NCBI RefSeq assembly: GCF_900101965.1
Contig: NZ_FNAP01000005.1
Coordinates: forward strand, 186,001-250,000
From: Rhodospira trueperi
GTDB taxonomy: Bacteria; Pseudomonadota; Alphaproteobacteria; Rhodospirillales; Rhodospirillaceae
Length of the DNA stretch: 64,000 nucleotides
Reading direction: 5' to 3'
The translations under genes were made by a program, and so were the position numbers. Shown here one piece after another: positions 16,858-24,420 of the stretch (within the stretch, counting starts at the first letter, position 1; each line of letters begins with the position of its first letter). Under the pieces are notes generated by a model that saw only the letters and a list, made by a program, of their open reading frames with translations, was not told the DNA's origin and made no database searches.

Positions 16858-18449
16858 CGGACGCTGCCAACGCCGGGGAGCCGACACCGCCGGGCGGGCC
16901 GGGCACGGATTTCAGGCCGCGCGGCGGTCTCGTCGGCTTTTTCGTCATGGTGCTGGGCATGTTCATGGCGATCCTGGACATCCAGATCGTCGCCAGCTCC
17001 CTGCCCGAGATCCAGGCCGGCGTGTCCGCCTCGCTGGAGGAAGTCACCTGGGTGCAGACCGCCTATCTGGTGGCCGAGGTGGTGATGATCCCGCTGTCCG
17101 GCTGGTTGGCGCAGGTCTTCTCCTCACGCTGGCTGTTCGCCGCATCCGCCGCCGGGTTCACCGTGACCAGCGTCGCCTGCGCCTTTTCCTGGGATATCAC
17201 GTCGCTGATCGTGTTCCGGGCCGCCCAGGGGTTCATCGGCGGCGGCATGATCCCCACCGTGTTCGCCGCCATCTACAAGCTGTTGCCGCTGCGGCGGCGG
17301 ATGCTCGGCACCGTCATCGTCGGCCTGACCGCTACGGTGGCGCCGGCCGCCGGCCCGACCATCGGCGGCTGGATCACGGAAAACTTCTCCTGGCACTGGC
17401 TGTTCCTGGCGAACGTCGTGCCCGGCCTGTTCGTGACCATCGCCGTGCCGACCCTGGCCGACATGGACCGGCCCAATCTGAAGCTGCTGGGCCATATCGA
17501 CCTGATCGGCATCGCCCTGGTCGCCGGCTTTCTGGGCTCGCTTGAATACGTGCTGGACGAGGGGCCCCGGGAGGACTGGTTCGCCAACGACACCATCCTG
17601 ACGTTCGCCATCGTCTCGGCCGTTTCCGGGGTGCTGCTGATCTGGCGGGAACGGGTCGCCGAGCATCCGGTGATCGACCTGCGCGTCTTCGCCAATCGCA
17701 ACTTCGCGCTCGGCTGCGTGCTGGTTTTCATCGTCGGCATGTGCCTGTACGGGCAGACCTTCATCCTCCCGCAGATCCTTTCGCAGGTGCGCGGCTACAA
17801 CTCGATGCAAATCGGGCACGTGATGTTCGTGACCGGGGCGGCCATGTTCTGCACCGCACCCATCGCCGGGCGCATCTCGCACGCGCTCGATCCGCGCATG
17901 CCGCTGTTCCTTGGCTTTTTCCTGGTCGCAACCGGTCTGTGGCTCAACGCCCAGATGACCGTTGAGGTCGGATTCGACCAGTTGCTGGCGCCGCAGATCG
18001 TGCGTGGCGTCGGCCTGATGATGTGCATTGTCCCGATCACGTCCACGGCACTCGGCACCATGGACCATGAACTGGTCAGCATCGGCAGCGGCCTGTTCAA
18101 CGTGTTCCGGAACATGGGCGGGGCTGTCGCCCTGTCCACGATCAACACGCAGTGGGACGCCCGGTACGACCTGCACTACTGGCGCCTCGCGGAGTCGATG
18201 CCGGCTGGCCGGCCGGAGACCGAGGCCTTCATCCAGGGGGTGCAGGACCGGATGGCCCAGTTTTGGCCCCAACTCGGGAACACCGATCTGGCGTCCTATG
18301 CCGCCACCGCGAGGACCGTCGCCCAGCAGGCCAACATCATGGCCTGGAACGACATCTTCTTCATGCTCTCGGTGGCGTTCGTGATCTTCGCGCCGCTCAT
18401 CCTGTTGCAGGCCAAGCCGTCGGGTGGCGATGGCGGCGGCGGGCATTAG
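16854..18449 (+). CDS. EmrB/QacA-type MFS drug exporter (DHA2 family)
   Basis: A 531-residue, 14-helix transporter. The GTG at 16854 overlaps the stop of the fusion-protein gene (GTGA), and the first helix begins near residue 25 (G-L-V-G-F-F-V-M-V-L-G-M-F-M-A-I-L-D-I-Q-I-V). DHA2 features include the L-D-I-Q-I-V motif D1 and the G-x-x-x-G-P-x-x-G-G motif C, here P-A-A-G-P-T-I-G-G-W-I. It probably exports hydrophobic or toxic compounds by proton antiport under control of the TetR regulator. Confidence 0.93.
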   Translation: MTDAANAGEPTPPGGPGTDFRPRGGLVGFFVMVLGMFMAILDIQIVASSLPEIQAGVSASLEEVTWVQTAYLVAEVVMIPLSGWLAQVFSSRWLFAASAAGFTVTSVACAFSWDITSLIVFRAAQGFIGGGMIPTVFAAIYKLLPLRRRMLGTVIVGLTATVAPAAGPTIGGWITENFSWHWLFLANVVPGLFVTIAVPTLADMDRPNLKLLGHIDLIGIALVAGFLGSLEYVLDEGPREDWFANDTILTFAIVSAVSGVLLIWRERVAEHPVIDLRVFANRNFALGCVLVFIVGMCLYGQTFILPQILSQVRGYNSMQIGHVMFVTGAAMFCTAPIAGRISHALDPRMPLFLGFFLVATGLWLNAQMTVEVGFDQLLAPQIVRGVGLMMCIVPITSTALGTMDHELVSIGSGLFNVFRNMGGAVALSTINTQWDARYDLHYWRLAESMPAGRPETEAFIQGVQDRMAQFWPQLGNTDLASYAATARTVAQQANIMAWNDIFFMLSVAFVIFAPLILLQAKPSGGDGGGGH

Positions 18450-18569
18450 GGACGAGCGCCCGAGGACCGGCGGCGCCGCACAGTGTTCTTCTTTCCGGGT
18501 TCGGGGCGCGTTACGATGGGGCACTCGGCGGTCCCGGTGGCCGTCTTCCCGCGCCAGCACGAGGTCTCC

Positions 18570-18809
18570 ATGCCGATCTTTTCCTATCAATGCGCCCTGT
18601 GCGGCGAGACATTCGAAACCCTGGTGAGCGGCGGCGACGCCGAGGCGCCAGTGTGTCCCGCCTGCGGGGCGAGCGAGGTGGAGCGCCTGCTGTCCGCCCC
18701 GGCGATCGGCGGCCGGGTGAAGGCGGCGACGCGGCGCGCACGGTCCAGCGCCGCCAGGGAAGGGCACTTCAGCCACTACGCCAAGTCCGAACTGAAGGGT
18801 AAGCTGTAG
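18570..18809 (+). CDS. FmdB-family zinc ribbon protein
   Basis: A 79-residue small protein that starts with M-P-I-F-S-Y-Q-C-A-L-C-G-E-T-F-E and has a second pair C-P-A-C-G, making the two-CXXC zinc ribbon typical of FmdB putative regulators. The start at 18570 matches the family N-terminus; the frame upstream is unrelated. The basic C-terminus (R-R-A-R-S-S-A-A-R) could contact nucleic acid. FmdB was named from a methylotroph formamidase locus, but most homologues have no established role. Confidence 0.85.
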   Translation: MPIFSYQCALCGETFETLVSGGDAEAPVCPACGASEVERLLSAPAIGGRVKAATRRARSSAAREGHFSHYAKSELKGKL

Positions 18810-18928
18810 GCTCTCGCGCCGCGCGGTGCGGTGCTCGCCGGGCCGTGGGCCCGGCCAGCGGCGCGATGGACGGGACAGCGGACCTGATTTACGCTACCGA
18901 TCCTGTGTCTATCATGGAGCCGGCTTCG

Positions 18929-19378
18929 ATGAGCGCTGAGACCGTGTCCGCCTGGACAGGCGGGTGCCTGTGCGGGTCCGTCCGTTTCTCGCTGGCCGAG
19001 GAGGTCGCGCGCTTCTCCGCCTGTCACTGCTCCATGTGCCGACGCTGGAGCAGTGGGCCGTTTCTCGTCGTTCACGTCCACGGCCCCGTTACCTGGACCG
19101 GCGAGGAGCACATCAGCCGTTACCGCTCCTCCGAATGGGCCGAGCGCTGCTTCTGCTCGCGGTGCGGCACGAACCTGTTCTACTTCCTGATCCCGACCGG
19201 CGAGACGATCCTGAGCCTGGGCACGTTCGACGATCAGGACGGGTTCACCATGAGCGGCCAGATCTTCATCGACGAAAAGCCGCCCGGCTATACCTTCGCC
19301 AACGACACCAAGACCATGACCGGCGCCGAGGTCTTTGCCATGTACGGTGCCGGATCGGACCCAGACGACGCCGGGTAG
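18929..19378 (+). CDS. GFA/CENP-V family zinc protein
   Basis: A 149-residue protein of the glutathione-dependent formaldehyde-activating (GFA) fold. The zinc ligands appear in G-G-C-L-C-G-S-V-R, A-C-H-C-S-M-C-R-R and F-C-S-R-C-G-T-N-L. Biochemical activity is proven for only a few members, so formaldehyde detoxification is a possibility, not a conclusion. The start at 18929 follows a GGAG-like site; an in-frame ATG 15 bases upstream lacks one. It converges on metZ, with repeats in the gap. Confidence 0.88.
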   Translation: MSAETVSAWTGGCLCGSVRFSLAEEVARFSACHCSMCRRWSSGPFLVVHVHGPVTWTGEEHISRYRSSEWAERCFCSRCGTNLFYFLIPTGETILSLGTFDDQDGFTMSGQIFIDEKPPGYTFANDTKTMTGAEVFAMYGAGSDPDDAG

Positions 19379-19387
19379 GCTACAGCA

Positions 19388-19426
19388 AATCCCGAGCGAT
19401 CCGGACCGGATCGCGACGACGATTTG
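19388..19426 (+). repeat. Dispersed 39-base repeat, copy 1
   Basis: This 39-base sequence recurs in inverted orientation at 53810-53848 with one mismatch (38 of 39). Its core is the palindrome GATCCGGACCGGATC. It lies in the gap after the GFA gene. Confidence 0.85.
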
Positions 19427-19443
19427 CTTCAAGATCCATTCAA

Positions 19444-19485
19444 TAGAGCGCGTTGCGGGATTCAGAACGCACGCAATGCGCTCTA
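19444..19485. repeat. Hairpin at the metZ stop codon
   Basis: Arms TAGAGCGCGTTGCG (19444-19457) and CGCAATGCGCTCTA (19472-19485) pair with one mismatch. The right arm contains the TAG stop of metZ. It may act as a bidirectional terminator, though there is no T-run, or be a REP-type repeat. Confidence 0.6.
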
Positions 19486-20688
19486 GGGTCCGTCCAACGC
19501 CGCCTCGACGTCGGCCAGCAGGTCGCGTGCGTCCTCCAATCCCACTGACAGCCGCACCAGACCGGGCGTGATGCCCTGGGCCGTCTGCTCGGCCGCGTCG
19601 AGGCGCTGGTGGGTGGTGGTTGCGGGATGGCAGGCCAGCGACTTGGCATCGCCGAGATTGTTGGAGATGTCGATCAGCCGCAGTCGGTCCAGGAACCGGA
19701 ATGCCGCCGGCTGCCCGCCCTCCAGGTCAAGGGCGACGATGGCGCCGCCGGCGCCGTTCATCTGCCGCATGGCCAGGGCGTGCCCGGGGTGACCCTCCAG
19801 GCCGGGATAGCGCACGGCCCGCACGCCGGGCCGGCCGTCCAGCGCGCGCGCCAGCGTCAGCGCGGTGTCGCAGTGGGCGCGCACGCGCAGGTCCAGGGTC
19901 TCCAGTCCCTTGGCCATGACCCAGGCGTTGAAGGGGCTGAGCGCTGGGCCGGTGTTGCGCAGGAACGGCAGCAGGCACTCTTCGTCGAAGCTCTCGTCGT
20001 TGCTCAGAATGGCGCCGCCCAGGCAGCGCCCCTGTCCGTCGATGAACTTGGTCGCTGAGTGAATCACCACGTCGGCGCCCAGGTCCAACGGCTTTTGCAG
20101 AACTGGCGTGGCGAAGGCGTTGTCCACCACCACGCGGGCGCCGGTCCGGTGGGCCAGATCGCAGACGGTGGCGATGTCCACGATCTCCAGCGCCGGGTTG
20201 GACGGGCTTTCCAGGAACACGCAGGCGGCTGGGGAGGTCAGCGCGGCGGCCCAGGCGTCCACATCGGCACCGGGGACAAGGTCCACCGAAACGCCGAAGC
20301 GCGGCAGCAGTTCGGTCAGCACCCAATGGCAGGAGACGAACAGCTCCCGCGCCGCCACCACCCGGTCTCCCGCCTTGACCTGACACAGCAGCGCCGCCGT
20401 GACCGCCGCCATGCCGCTGGCGGTGGCGCGGCAGAATCGGGCGCCCTCCAGCATCGCCAGCCGTTGCTCGAACGTGGCGTTGGTCGGGTTGCGGAAGCGC
20501 GAATAGACGTAGCGCGTGTCGGTGCCGTCGAAGGCCCGCCGCGCCGCGTCGGCGTCCGGATAGACGAAGCCGGAGGACAGGTACAGCGCCTCCGCCGTCT
20601 CCATGTTGGGGCTGCGCGCCAGCCCGCCGCGCACCATGGCGGTGCGGGGGTGCCAGAAGGCGGGATCGCGGGAGTCGGGGTCGGTCAT
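19483..20688 (-). CDS. metZ: O-succinylhomoserine sulfhydrylase
   Basis: A 401-residue PLP enzyme of the Cys/Met metabolism family. It forms homocysteine directly from O-succinylhomoserine and sulfide. The PLP lysine is in H-S-A-T-K-F-I-D-G-Q-G, and the substrate-site Y-S-R-F-R-N-P-T motif and the C-terminal R-L-S-V-G-L-E-D are present. The T-K-F-I-D-G-Q-G-R-C-L-G-G-A-I sequence favours MetZ over cystathionine synthase/lyase. Control by a SAM-II riboswitch in the leader supports a role in methionine synthesis. Confidence 0.93.
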   Translation of the reverse strand: MTDPDSRDPAFWHPRTAMVRGGLARSPNMETAEALYLSSGFVYPDADAARRAFDGTDTRYVYSRFRNPTNATFEQRLAMLEGARFCRATASGMAAVTAALLCQVKAGDRVVAARELFVSCHWVLTELLPRFGVSVDLVPGADVDAWAAALTSPAACVFLESPSNPALEIVDIATVCDLAHRTGARVVVDNAFATPVLQKPLDLGADVVIHSATKFIDGQGRCLGGAILSNDESFDEECLLPFLRNTGPALSPFNAWVMAKGLETLDLRVRAHCDTALTLARALDGRPGVRAVRYPGLEGHPGHALAMRQMNGAGGAIVALDLEGGQPAAFRFLDRLRLIDISNNLGDAKSLACHPATTTHQRLDAAEQTAQGITPGLVRLSVGLEDARDLLADVEAALDGP

Positions 20689-20733
20689 GGACAGGGGCCT
20701 TCTTCTTCTGGCGGCGGGTCCCGAAACACGAAA

Positions 20734-20756
20734 GGCCCCGGCACGGGGCCGGGGCC
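20734..20756 (-). terminator. Rho-independent terminator in the metZ leader
   Basis: On the minus strand GGCCCCGGC pairs with GCCGGGGCC, followed by TTT. It sits between the riboswitch aptamer and the metZ start, so SAM binding probably favours this terminator. Confidence 0.75.
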
Positions 20757-20775
20757 TTTTCGAGGGGCACCAACC

Positions 20776-20826
20776 GCTTAGCCGTTTGTTTACCGTGGCC
20801 GCAAGCTGGTCGCCAAATCACCACAT
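20776..20826 (-). promoter_or_regulatory. SAM-II riboswitch upstream of metZ
   Basis: The minus strand carries the conserved SAM-II pseudoknot elements in order: GTGGTGATTTGG, a short loop, CTTGCGGCCACG, then TAAACAAACGGCTAAGC. This aptamer class is typical of alphaproteobacterial met genes. It binds S-adenosylmethionine; here a downstream terminator suggests transcriptional control of metZ. Confidence 0.88.
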
Positions 20827-20870
20827 ATGGTTCGTTTAGCCGCCGGGGGCGGAACGGTCAAGGGGGATGG

Positions 20871-20900
20871 TTAGTCCAGAATGGTCGCCAGCCGTGCCAT
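20871..20900 (-). pseudogene. Ten-codon remnant of a MazF/ChpK-type toxin
   Basis: Directly after the antitoxin, overlapping its stop, the frame reads M-A-R-L-A-T-I-L-D then TAA (V-M-A-R-L-A-T-I-L-D with the preceding codon). This matches the C-terminal end of ChpK-type MazF toxins (V-L-A-R-L-A-T-I-x). The roughly 100 preceding toxin codons are missing, so the toxin was removed by internal deletion. Confidence 0.65.
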
Positions 20901-21157
20901 CACAGGATCTCGGTGCCGGTCGGTTCGGCGTCCTGCCATGCGCGGTCTTCGTCGCTCACCTCCGCCGCCGGATCGCATTGTGCCAGCAGTTCGTCGAGCA
21001 AGTAGCGTGGACGAGCATGGAGTTCGATGACGAGACGGCCAGCATCGACGGCGAGCCCGACCTCGGCGCCGGCCGACAGGCGGAGTGCATCCAGGAACGC
21101 GGGTGGGATGGTCAGCATGACCGATCCTCCGACCTGACGCAGCCTGACCGTGTGCAT
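20900..21157 (-). CDS. MazE/ChpI-type antitoxin, orphaned
   Basis: An 85-residue AbrB-fold antitoxin: V-R-L-R-Q-V-G-G-S-V-M-L-T-I-P-P-A-F-L is the DNA-binding swapped-hairpin domain and the C-terminal R-P-R-Y-L-L-D-E-L-L-A-Q-C segment is the toxin-binding region. It appears intact, but the toxin gene that should follow is reduced to ten codons. It may be kept as an anti-addiction protein or a local regulator, or be on its way to loss. Confidence 0.85.
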   Translation of the reverse strand: MHTVRLRQVGGSVMLTIPPAFLDALRLSAGAEVGLAVDAGRLVIELHARPRYLLDELLAQCDPAAEVSDEDRAWQDAEPTGTEIL

Positions 21158-21318
21158 GGACGCCTCCTAAATTTTACGGCAGTGTAGCGCTTGCGCGGCA
21201 CTCCGCAATGGCCTTGGCCGCACTCGGCGCAAACCCCCATCTCCCTGGATGACACCACCCCCCGCTCCCGTGTTATGACAGTCCAACGACTCGTCCGACC
21301 GCCGCTGCCGGAGCGCCC

Positions 21319-22305
21319 ATGCTCACCTTCATCGTGCGCCGTCTCATTCAATCGGTCCTGGTCATGCTGGCCGTGGCCCTGGTCGGCTTTGCCCTGTTCA
21401 CCTATGTGGGCGACCCGGTCAACAATCTGGTCGGGCAGGACACCAGCCTCGAAGACCGCGAGCGGCTGCGCGAGGACCTGGGCCTGAACGACCCGTTCCC
21501 GGTGCAGTTCTTCCGGTTCGTGGTCAACGCCGCCCAGGTCGATTTCGGTATCAGCTACCGTCACGGCCGCCCGGTGGAGGATCTCCTGGTCGAGCGCGCC
21601 CCGGCCACCCTGGAACTGTCTTTCGCCGCCGGGGTGTTCGCGCTGCTGGTGGGGGTGCCGATGGGCATCTATACGGCCCTGAACCGACGATCATGGCTGT
21701 CCAAGGTGTTCCTGACGGTCTCCCTTATCGGCGTGTCTCTGCCCACGTTTCTGATCGGCATCCTGCTGATTCTGGTGTTCTCGGTGTGGTTGGGCTGGCT
21801 GCCCAGCTTCGGGCGCGGCACCACGGTGGACATCGGCTGGTGGAGCACCGGGTTCCTGACCCGCGACGGCCTGACGGCCCTGATCATGCCGGCGATCACT
21901 CTGGGCCTGTTCCAGATGACGCTGATCATGCGTCTGGTGCGCGCGGAAATGCTGGAGGTGCTGCGCACCGACTACATCAAGTTCGCCCGCGCGCGCGGGC
22001 TGTCGGCGCGGGCGGTGAACTTCGGCCACGCGCTGAAGAACACGCTGGTGCCGGTGATCACCATCACCGGCCTGCAACTGGGCAGCGTCATCGCCTTCGC
22101 CATCATCACCGAGACCGTGTTCCAGTGGCCGGGCATGGGCCTGCTGTTCATCCAGGCCATTGAGTTCGTCGATATTCCGGTGATGGCCGCCTATCTGGTG
22201 CTGGTGGCCTTCCTGTTCGTGCTCATCAACCTGATCGTGGATCTGCTGTATTTCGCCGTGGATCCGCGCCTGCGCATGAGCGGCGGCGGAGGGCAGGGGC
22301 TATGA
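21319..22305 (+). CDS. Dipeptide/oligopeptide ABC permease, DppB type
   Basis: A 328-residue inner-membrane permease with six helices. The N-terminal F-I-V-R-R-L-I-Q-S-V-L-V-M-L is typical, and the EAA loop reads Y-I-K-F-A-R-A-R-G-L-S with partner A-L-K-N-T-L-V-P-V-I-T. It starts a four-gene operon (permease, permease, ATPase, ATPase). The stop overlaps the ATG of the second permease gene. No binding protein is encoded in the operon. Substrate cannot be set from sequence; peptides are most likely. Confidence 0.93.
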   Translation: MLTFIVRRLIQSVLVMLAVALVGFALFTYVGDPVNNLVGQDTSLEDRERLREDLGLNDPFPVQFFRFVVNAAQVDFGISYRHGRPVEDLLVERAPATLELSFAAGVFALLVGVPMGIYTALNRRSWLSKVFLTVSLIGVSLPTFLIGILLILVFSVWLGWLPSFGRGTTVDIGWWSTGFLTRDGLTALIMPAITLGLFQMTLIMRLVRAEMLEVLRTDYIKFARARGLSARAVNFGHALKNTLVPVITITGLQLGSVIAFAIITETVFQWPGMGLLFIQAIEFVDIPVMAAYLVLVAFLFVLINLIVDLLYFAVDPRLRMSGGGGQGL

Positions 22306-23252
22306 CGACCGGCCGTACCGAGACCCTGTCCACCCGTGTCGGCGACGCCCTGTGGCGGGCCTGGGATAGCGACCTGACCTATTCCTTCCTGCGCTCGCCG
22401 GTGACCATCGTCGCCGCCGTGGTGGCGTTGGGGCTGATCCTGGCGTCCGTCGCGGCGCCCCTCATCGCGCCCACCGACCCGTTCGCCCCGGCCACGGTGG
22501 ACCTGATGGCCGCCTTCACCCCGCCGGCCTGGATGGAGGGTGGCTCGCCCGAGTTCCTGCTCGGCACCGACGACCAGGGCCGGGACATGCTGTCGGCGAT
22601 CCTCTACGGCATGCGCATTTCGCTGTTCGTCGGTGCCGCGTCGGTGGTGTTCTCCATGATCCTGGGCGTCGGGCTGGGGCTGCTGGCGGGGTATGCCGGC
22701 GGCTGGGTCGATGCCCTGTTGATGCGCGTCGCGGACGTGCAGATCTCGTTCCCCGCCATCCTCATCGCCCTGCTGGTGGACGGCGTGGCGCGCGGGGTTC
22801 TGCCCCGCGAGGTCCATCACGACATGGCCATTTGGGTCATTGTCTTCGCCATCGGTGTGTCCGGCTGGGTGCAGTACGCCCGCACGGTGCGCGGCTCGAC
22901 CATGGTGGAGAAGAACCGCGAGTACGTCATGGCGGCGCACATCATGGGGGTCCATCCGGTGGTCATCGCCGTGCGCCATGTGCTGCCCAACGTGACGGGG
23001 CCGGTGCTGGTGATCGCCACCATCCATCTGGCCATCGCGGTCATCACCGAGGCGACGCTGTCCTTCCTGGGCGTGGGCCTGCCGCCGACCGAGCCGTCAC
23101 TGGGCACCTTGATCCGGATCGGTAACGACTTCCTGTTTTCGGGGGAATGGTGGATCACGATCTTTCCCGGGGTGGCACTGGTGCTGCTGGTGCTGTCGGT
23201 CAACCTGTTGGGCGACTGGCTGCGCGACGCCCTGAACCCGAAATTGCGGTGA
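22302..23252 (+). CDS. Dipeptide/oligopeptide ABC permease, DppC type
   Basis: A 316-residue permease with the DppC N-terminal extension (about 45 residues before the first helix) and the family motif G-T-D-D-Q-G-R-D-M-L-S. The EAA loop reads Y-V-M-A-A-H-I-M-G-V-H. It forms the channel with the upstream permease. Its last 20 bases, including the stop, are repeated almost exactly 157 bases downstream, flanking a palindromic repeat that separates it from the ATPase genes. Confidence 0.93.
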   Translation: MTTGRTETLSTRVGDALWRAWDSDLTYSFLRSPVTIVAAVVALGLILASVAAPLIAPTDPFAPATVDLMAAFTPPAWMEGGSPEFLLGTDDQGRDMLSAILYGMRISLFVGAASVVFSMILGVGLGLLAGYAGGWVDALLMRVADVQISFPAILIALLVDGVARGVLPREVHHDMAIWVIVFAIGVSGWVQYARTVRGSTMVEKNREYVMAAHIMGVHPVVIAVRHVLPNVTGPVLVIATIHLAIAVITEATLSFLGVGLPPTEPSLGTLIRIGNDFLFSGEWWITIFPGVALVLLVLSVNLLGDWLRDALNPKLR

Positions 23253-23410
23253 GGCTGAATCATGGTGCGTCGTTGCGAGGCCCGCAGGGCAATGACCGTA
23301 GGGCGGGTTCGCGCCGCAGGCGCAACCCGCCAAGGCCGGATCGCGGCGGATTGCCGCTTCGCGGCGAATCCGCCCGACGCCTTTCCTCCCAAACCCGAGT
23401 TGCGGTGAGG
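23235..23410. repeat. Near-exact duplication of the dppC 3' end flanking a REP insertion
   Basis: The 20 bases at 23235-23254 (end of the permease gene, with stop) recur at 23392-23410 with 18 of 20 positions kept. The 137 bases between them contain the double-hairpin repeat. This looks like an insertion bounded by a duplication. Confidence 0.6.
23298..23375 (+). repeat. Double-hairpin REP-like element, copy 1
   Basis: Two hairpins follow each other: GGCGGGTTCGCGCC with GGCGCAACCCGCC, then GGCGGATTGCCGC with GCGGCGAATCCGCC. The same architecture recurs at 58427-58515. It opens with GTAGGGCGGGTTCGCG. Confidence 0.8.
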
Positions 23411-23421
23411 GGAATGCAGGC

Positions 23422-24420
23422 ATGACCGATCCCCTTCTCTCCGTGCGCGACCTGCGGGTCGAGTTCCCCACCCGGCGGGGTGTGCTGACCGCCGTGGACG
23501 GGGTGTCGTTCGACATCCACCCGGGCGAGATCCTGGGCGTGGTCGGCGAATCCGGCGCCGGCAAGTCGCAGACCGGGGCCGCCGTCATCGGCCTTCTGGA
23601 ACCGCCCGGGCGCATCGCCGCCGGCGACATCCATCTGGAGGGCGAGCGCATCGACCGGCTGTCGCAGGAACAATTGCGCAAGGTGCGCGGCCGCAAGATC
23701 GGCGCCGTGTTCCAGGACCCTCTGACCAGCCTCAACCCGCTGTACACCATCGGCCGCCAGCTCACCGAGACCATCCGCACCCACCTGGACATGAGCGAGG
23801 CCGAGGCCCGAGACCGTGCGGTCCAGCTTCTGGGAGAAGTGGGCATTCCCAGCCCGGCCGACCGGCTGGACGCCTACCCGCACCAGTTCTCCGGCGGCAT
23901 GCGCCAACGGGTGGTGATCGCCCTGGCCCTGTGCGCCAATCCGCGCCTGATTATCGCCGACGAGCCGACGACGGCGCTCGATGTCTCCATCCAGGCGCAG
24001 ATTACCGCCCTGCTGAAGCGCCTGTGCCGCGAGCATGGCACGGCGGTCATGCTCATCACCCACGACATGGGCGTGATCGCCGAGACCGCCGACCGCGTCG
24101 CCGTGCTGTACGGCGGCCGGCTGGCCGAGGTCGGTCCGGTGGATGATGTGGTCAACCGGCCGCTGCATCCCTATACCGAGGGCCTGATGGCCTGCATCCC
24201 GACCACCCATGAACGCCCACCCCGGCTGGCGCAGATCGAGGGCTCCATGCCCTCCCTGACCGCGATGCCGGCGGGGTGCGCCTTCCACCCGCGCTGTCCG
24301 CACGCCTTTGATCGCTGCGAGGCCGAGCGTCCGCCGCTGTTCGAGCATCCGCCGTCGGCCGCCGCCTGCTGGCTGTGGGCGCCGGAGGGCGCGCGCGTCA
24401 CGGAAAGGGCCGCGTCATGA
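23422..24420 (+). CDS. Peptide ABC transporter ATPase, DppD type
   Basis: A 332-residue ATPase with Walker [10 protein letters not shown], signature F-S-G-G-M-R-Q-R, and Walker [11 protein letters not shown]. The C-terminal oligopeptide extension has the C-A-F-H-P-R-C-P cysteine motif used by some DppD/OppD proteins to bind an Fe-S cluster. Its stop overlaps the ATG of the next ATPase gene (ATGA). The 169-base gap before it is filled by the REP-like element. Confidence 0.93.
   Translation: MTDPLLSVRDLRVEFPTRRGVLTAVDGVSFDIHPGEILGVVGESGAGKSQTGAAVIGLLEPPGRIAAGDIHLEGERIDRLSQEQLRKVRGRKIGAVFQDPLTSLNPLYTIGRQLTETIRTHLDMSEAEARDRAVQLLGEVGIPSPADRLDAYPHQFSGGMRQRVVIALALCANPRLIIADEPTTALDVSIQAQITALLKRLCREHGTAVMLITHDMGVIAETADRVAVLYGGRLAEVGPVDDVVNRPLHPYTEGLMACIPTTHERPPRLAQIEGSMPSLTAMPAGCAFHPRCPHAFDRCEAERPPLFEHPPSAAACWLWAPEGARVTERAAS

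Noticed and set aside
17124-18776. 550-codon minus-strand frame opposite the EmrB-type gene
   Set aside because: Low-complexity basic and histidine-rich sequence; shadow of the transporter.
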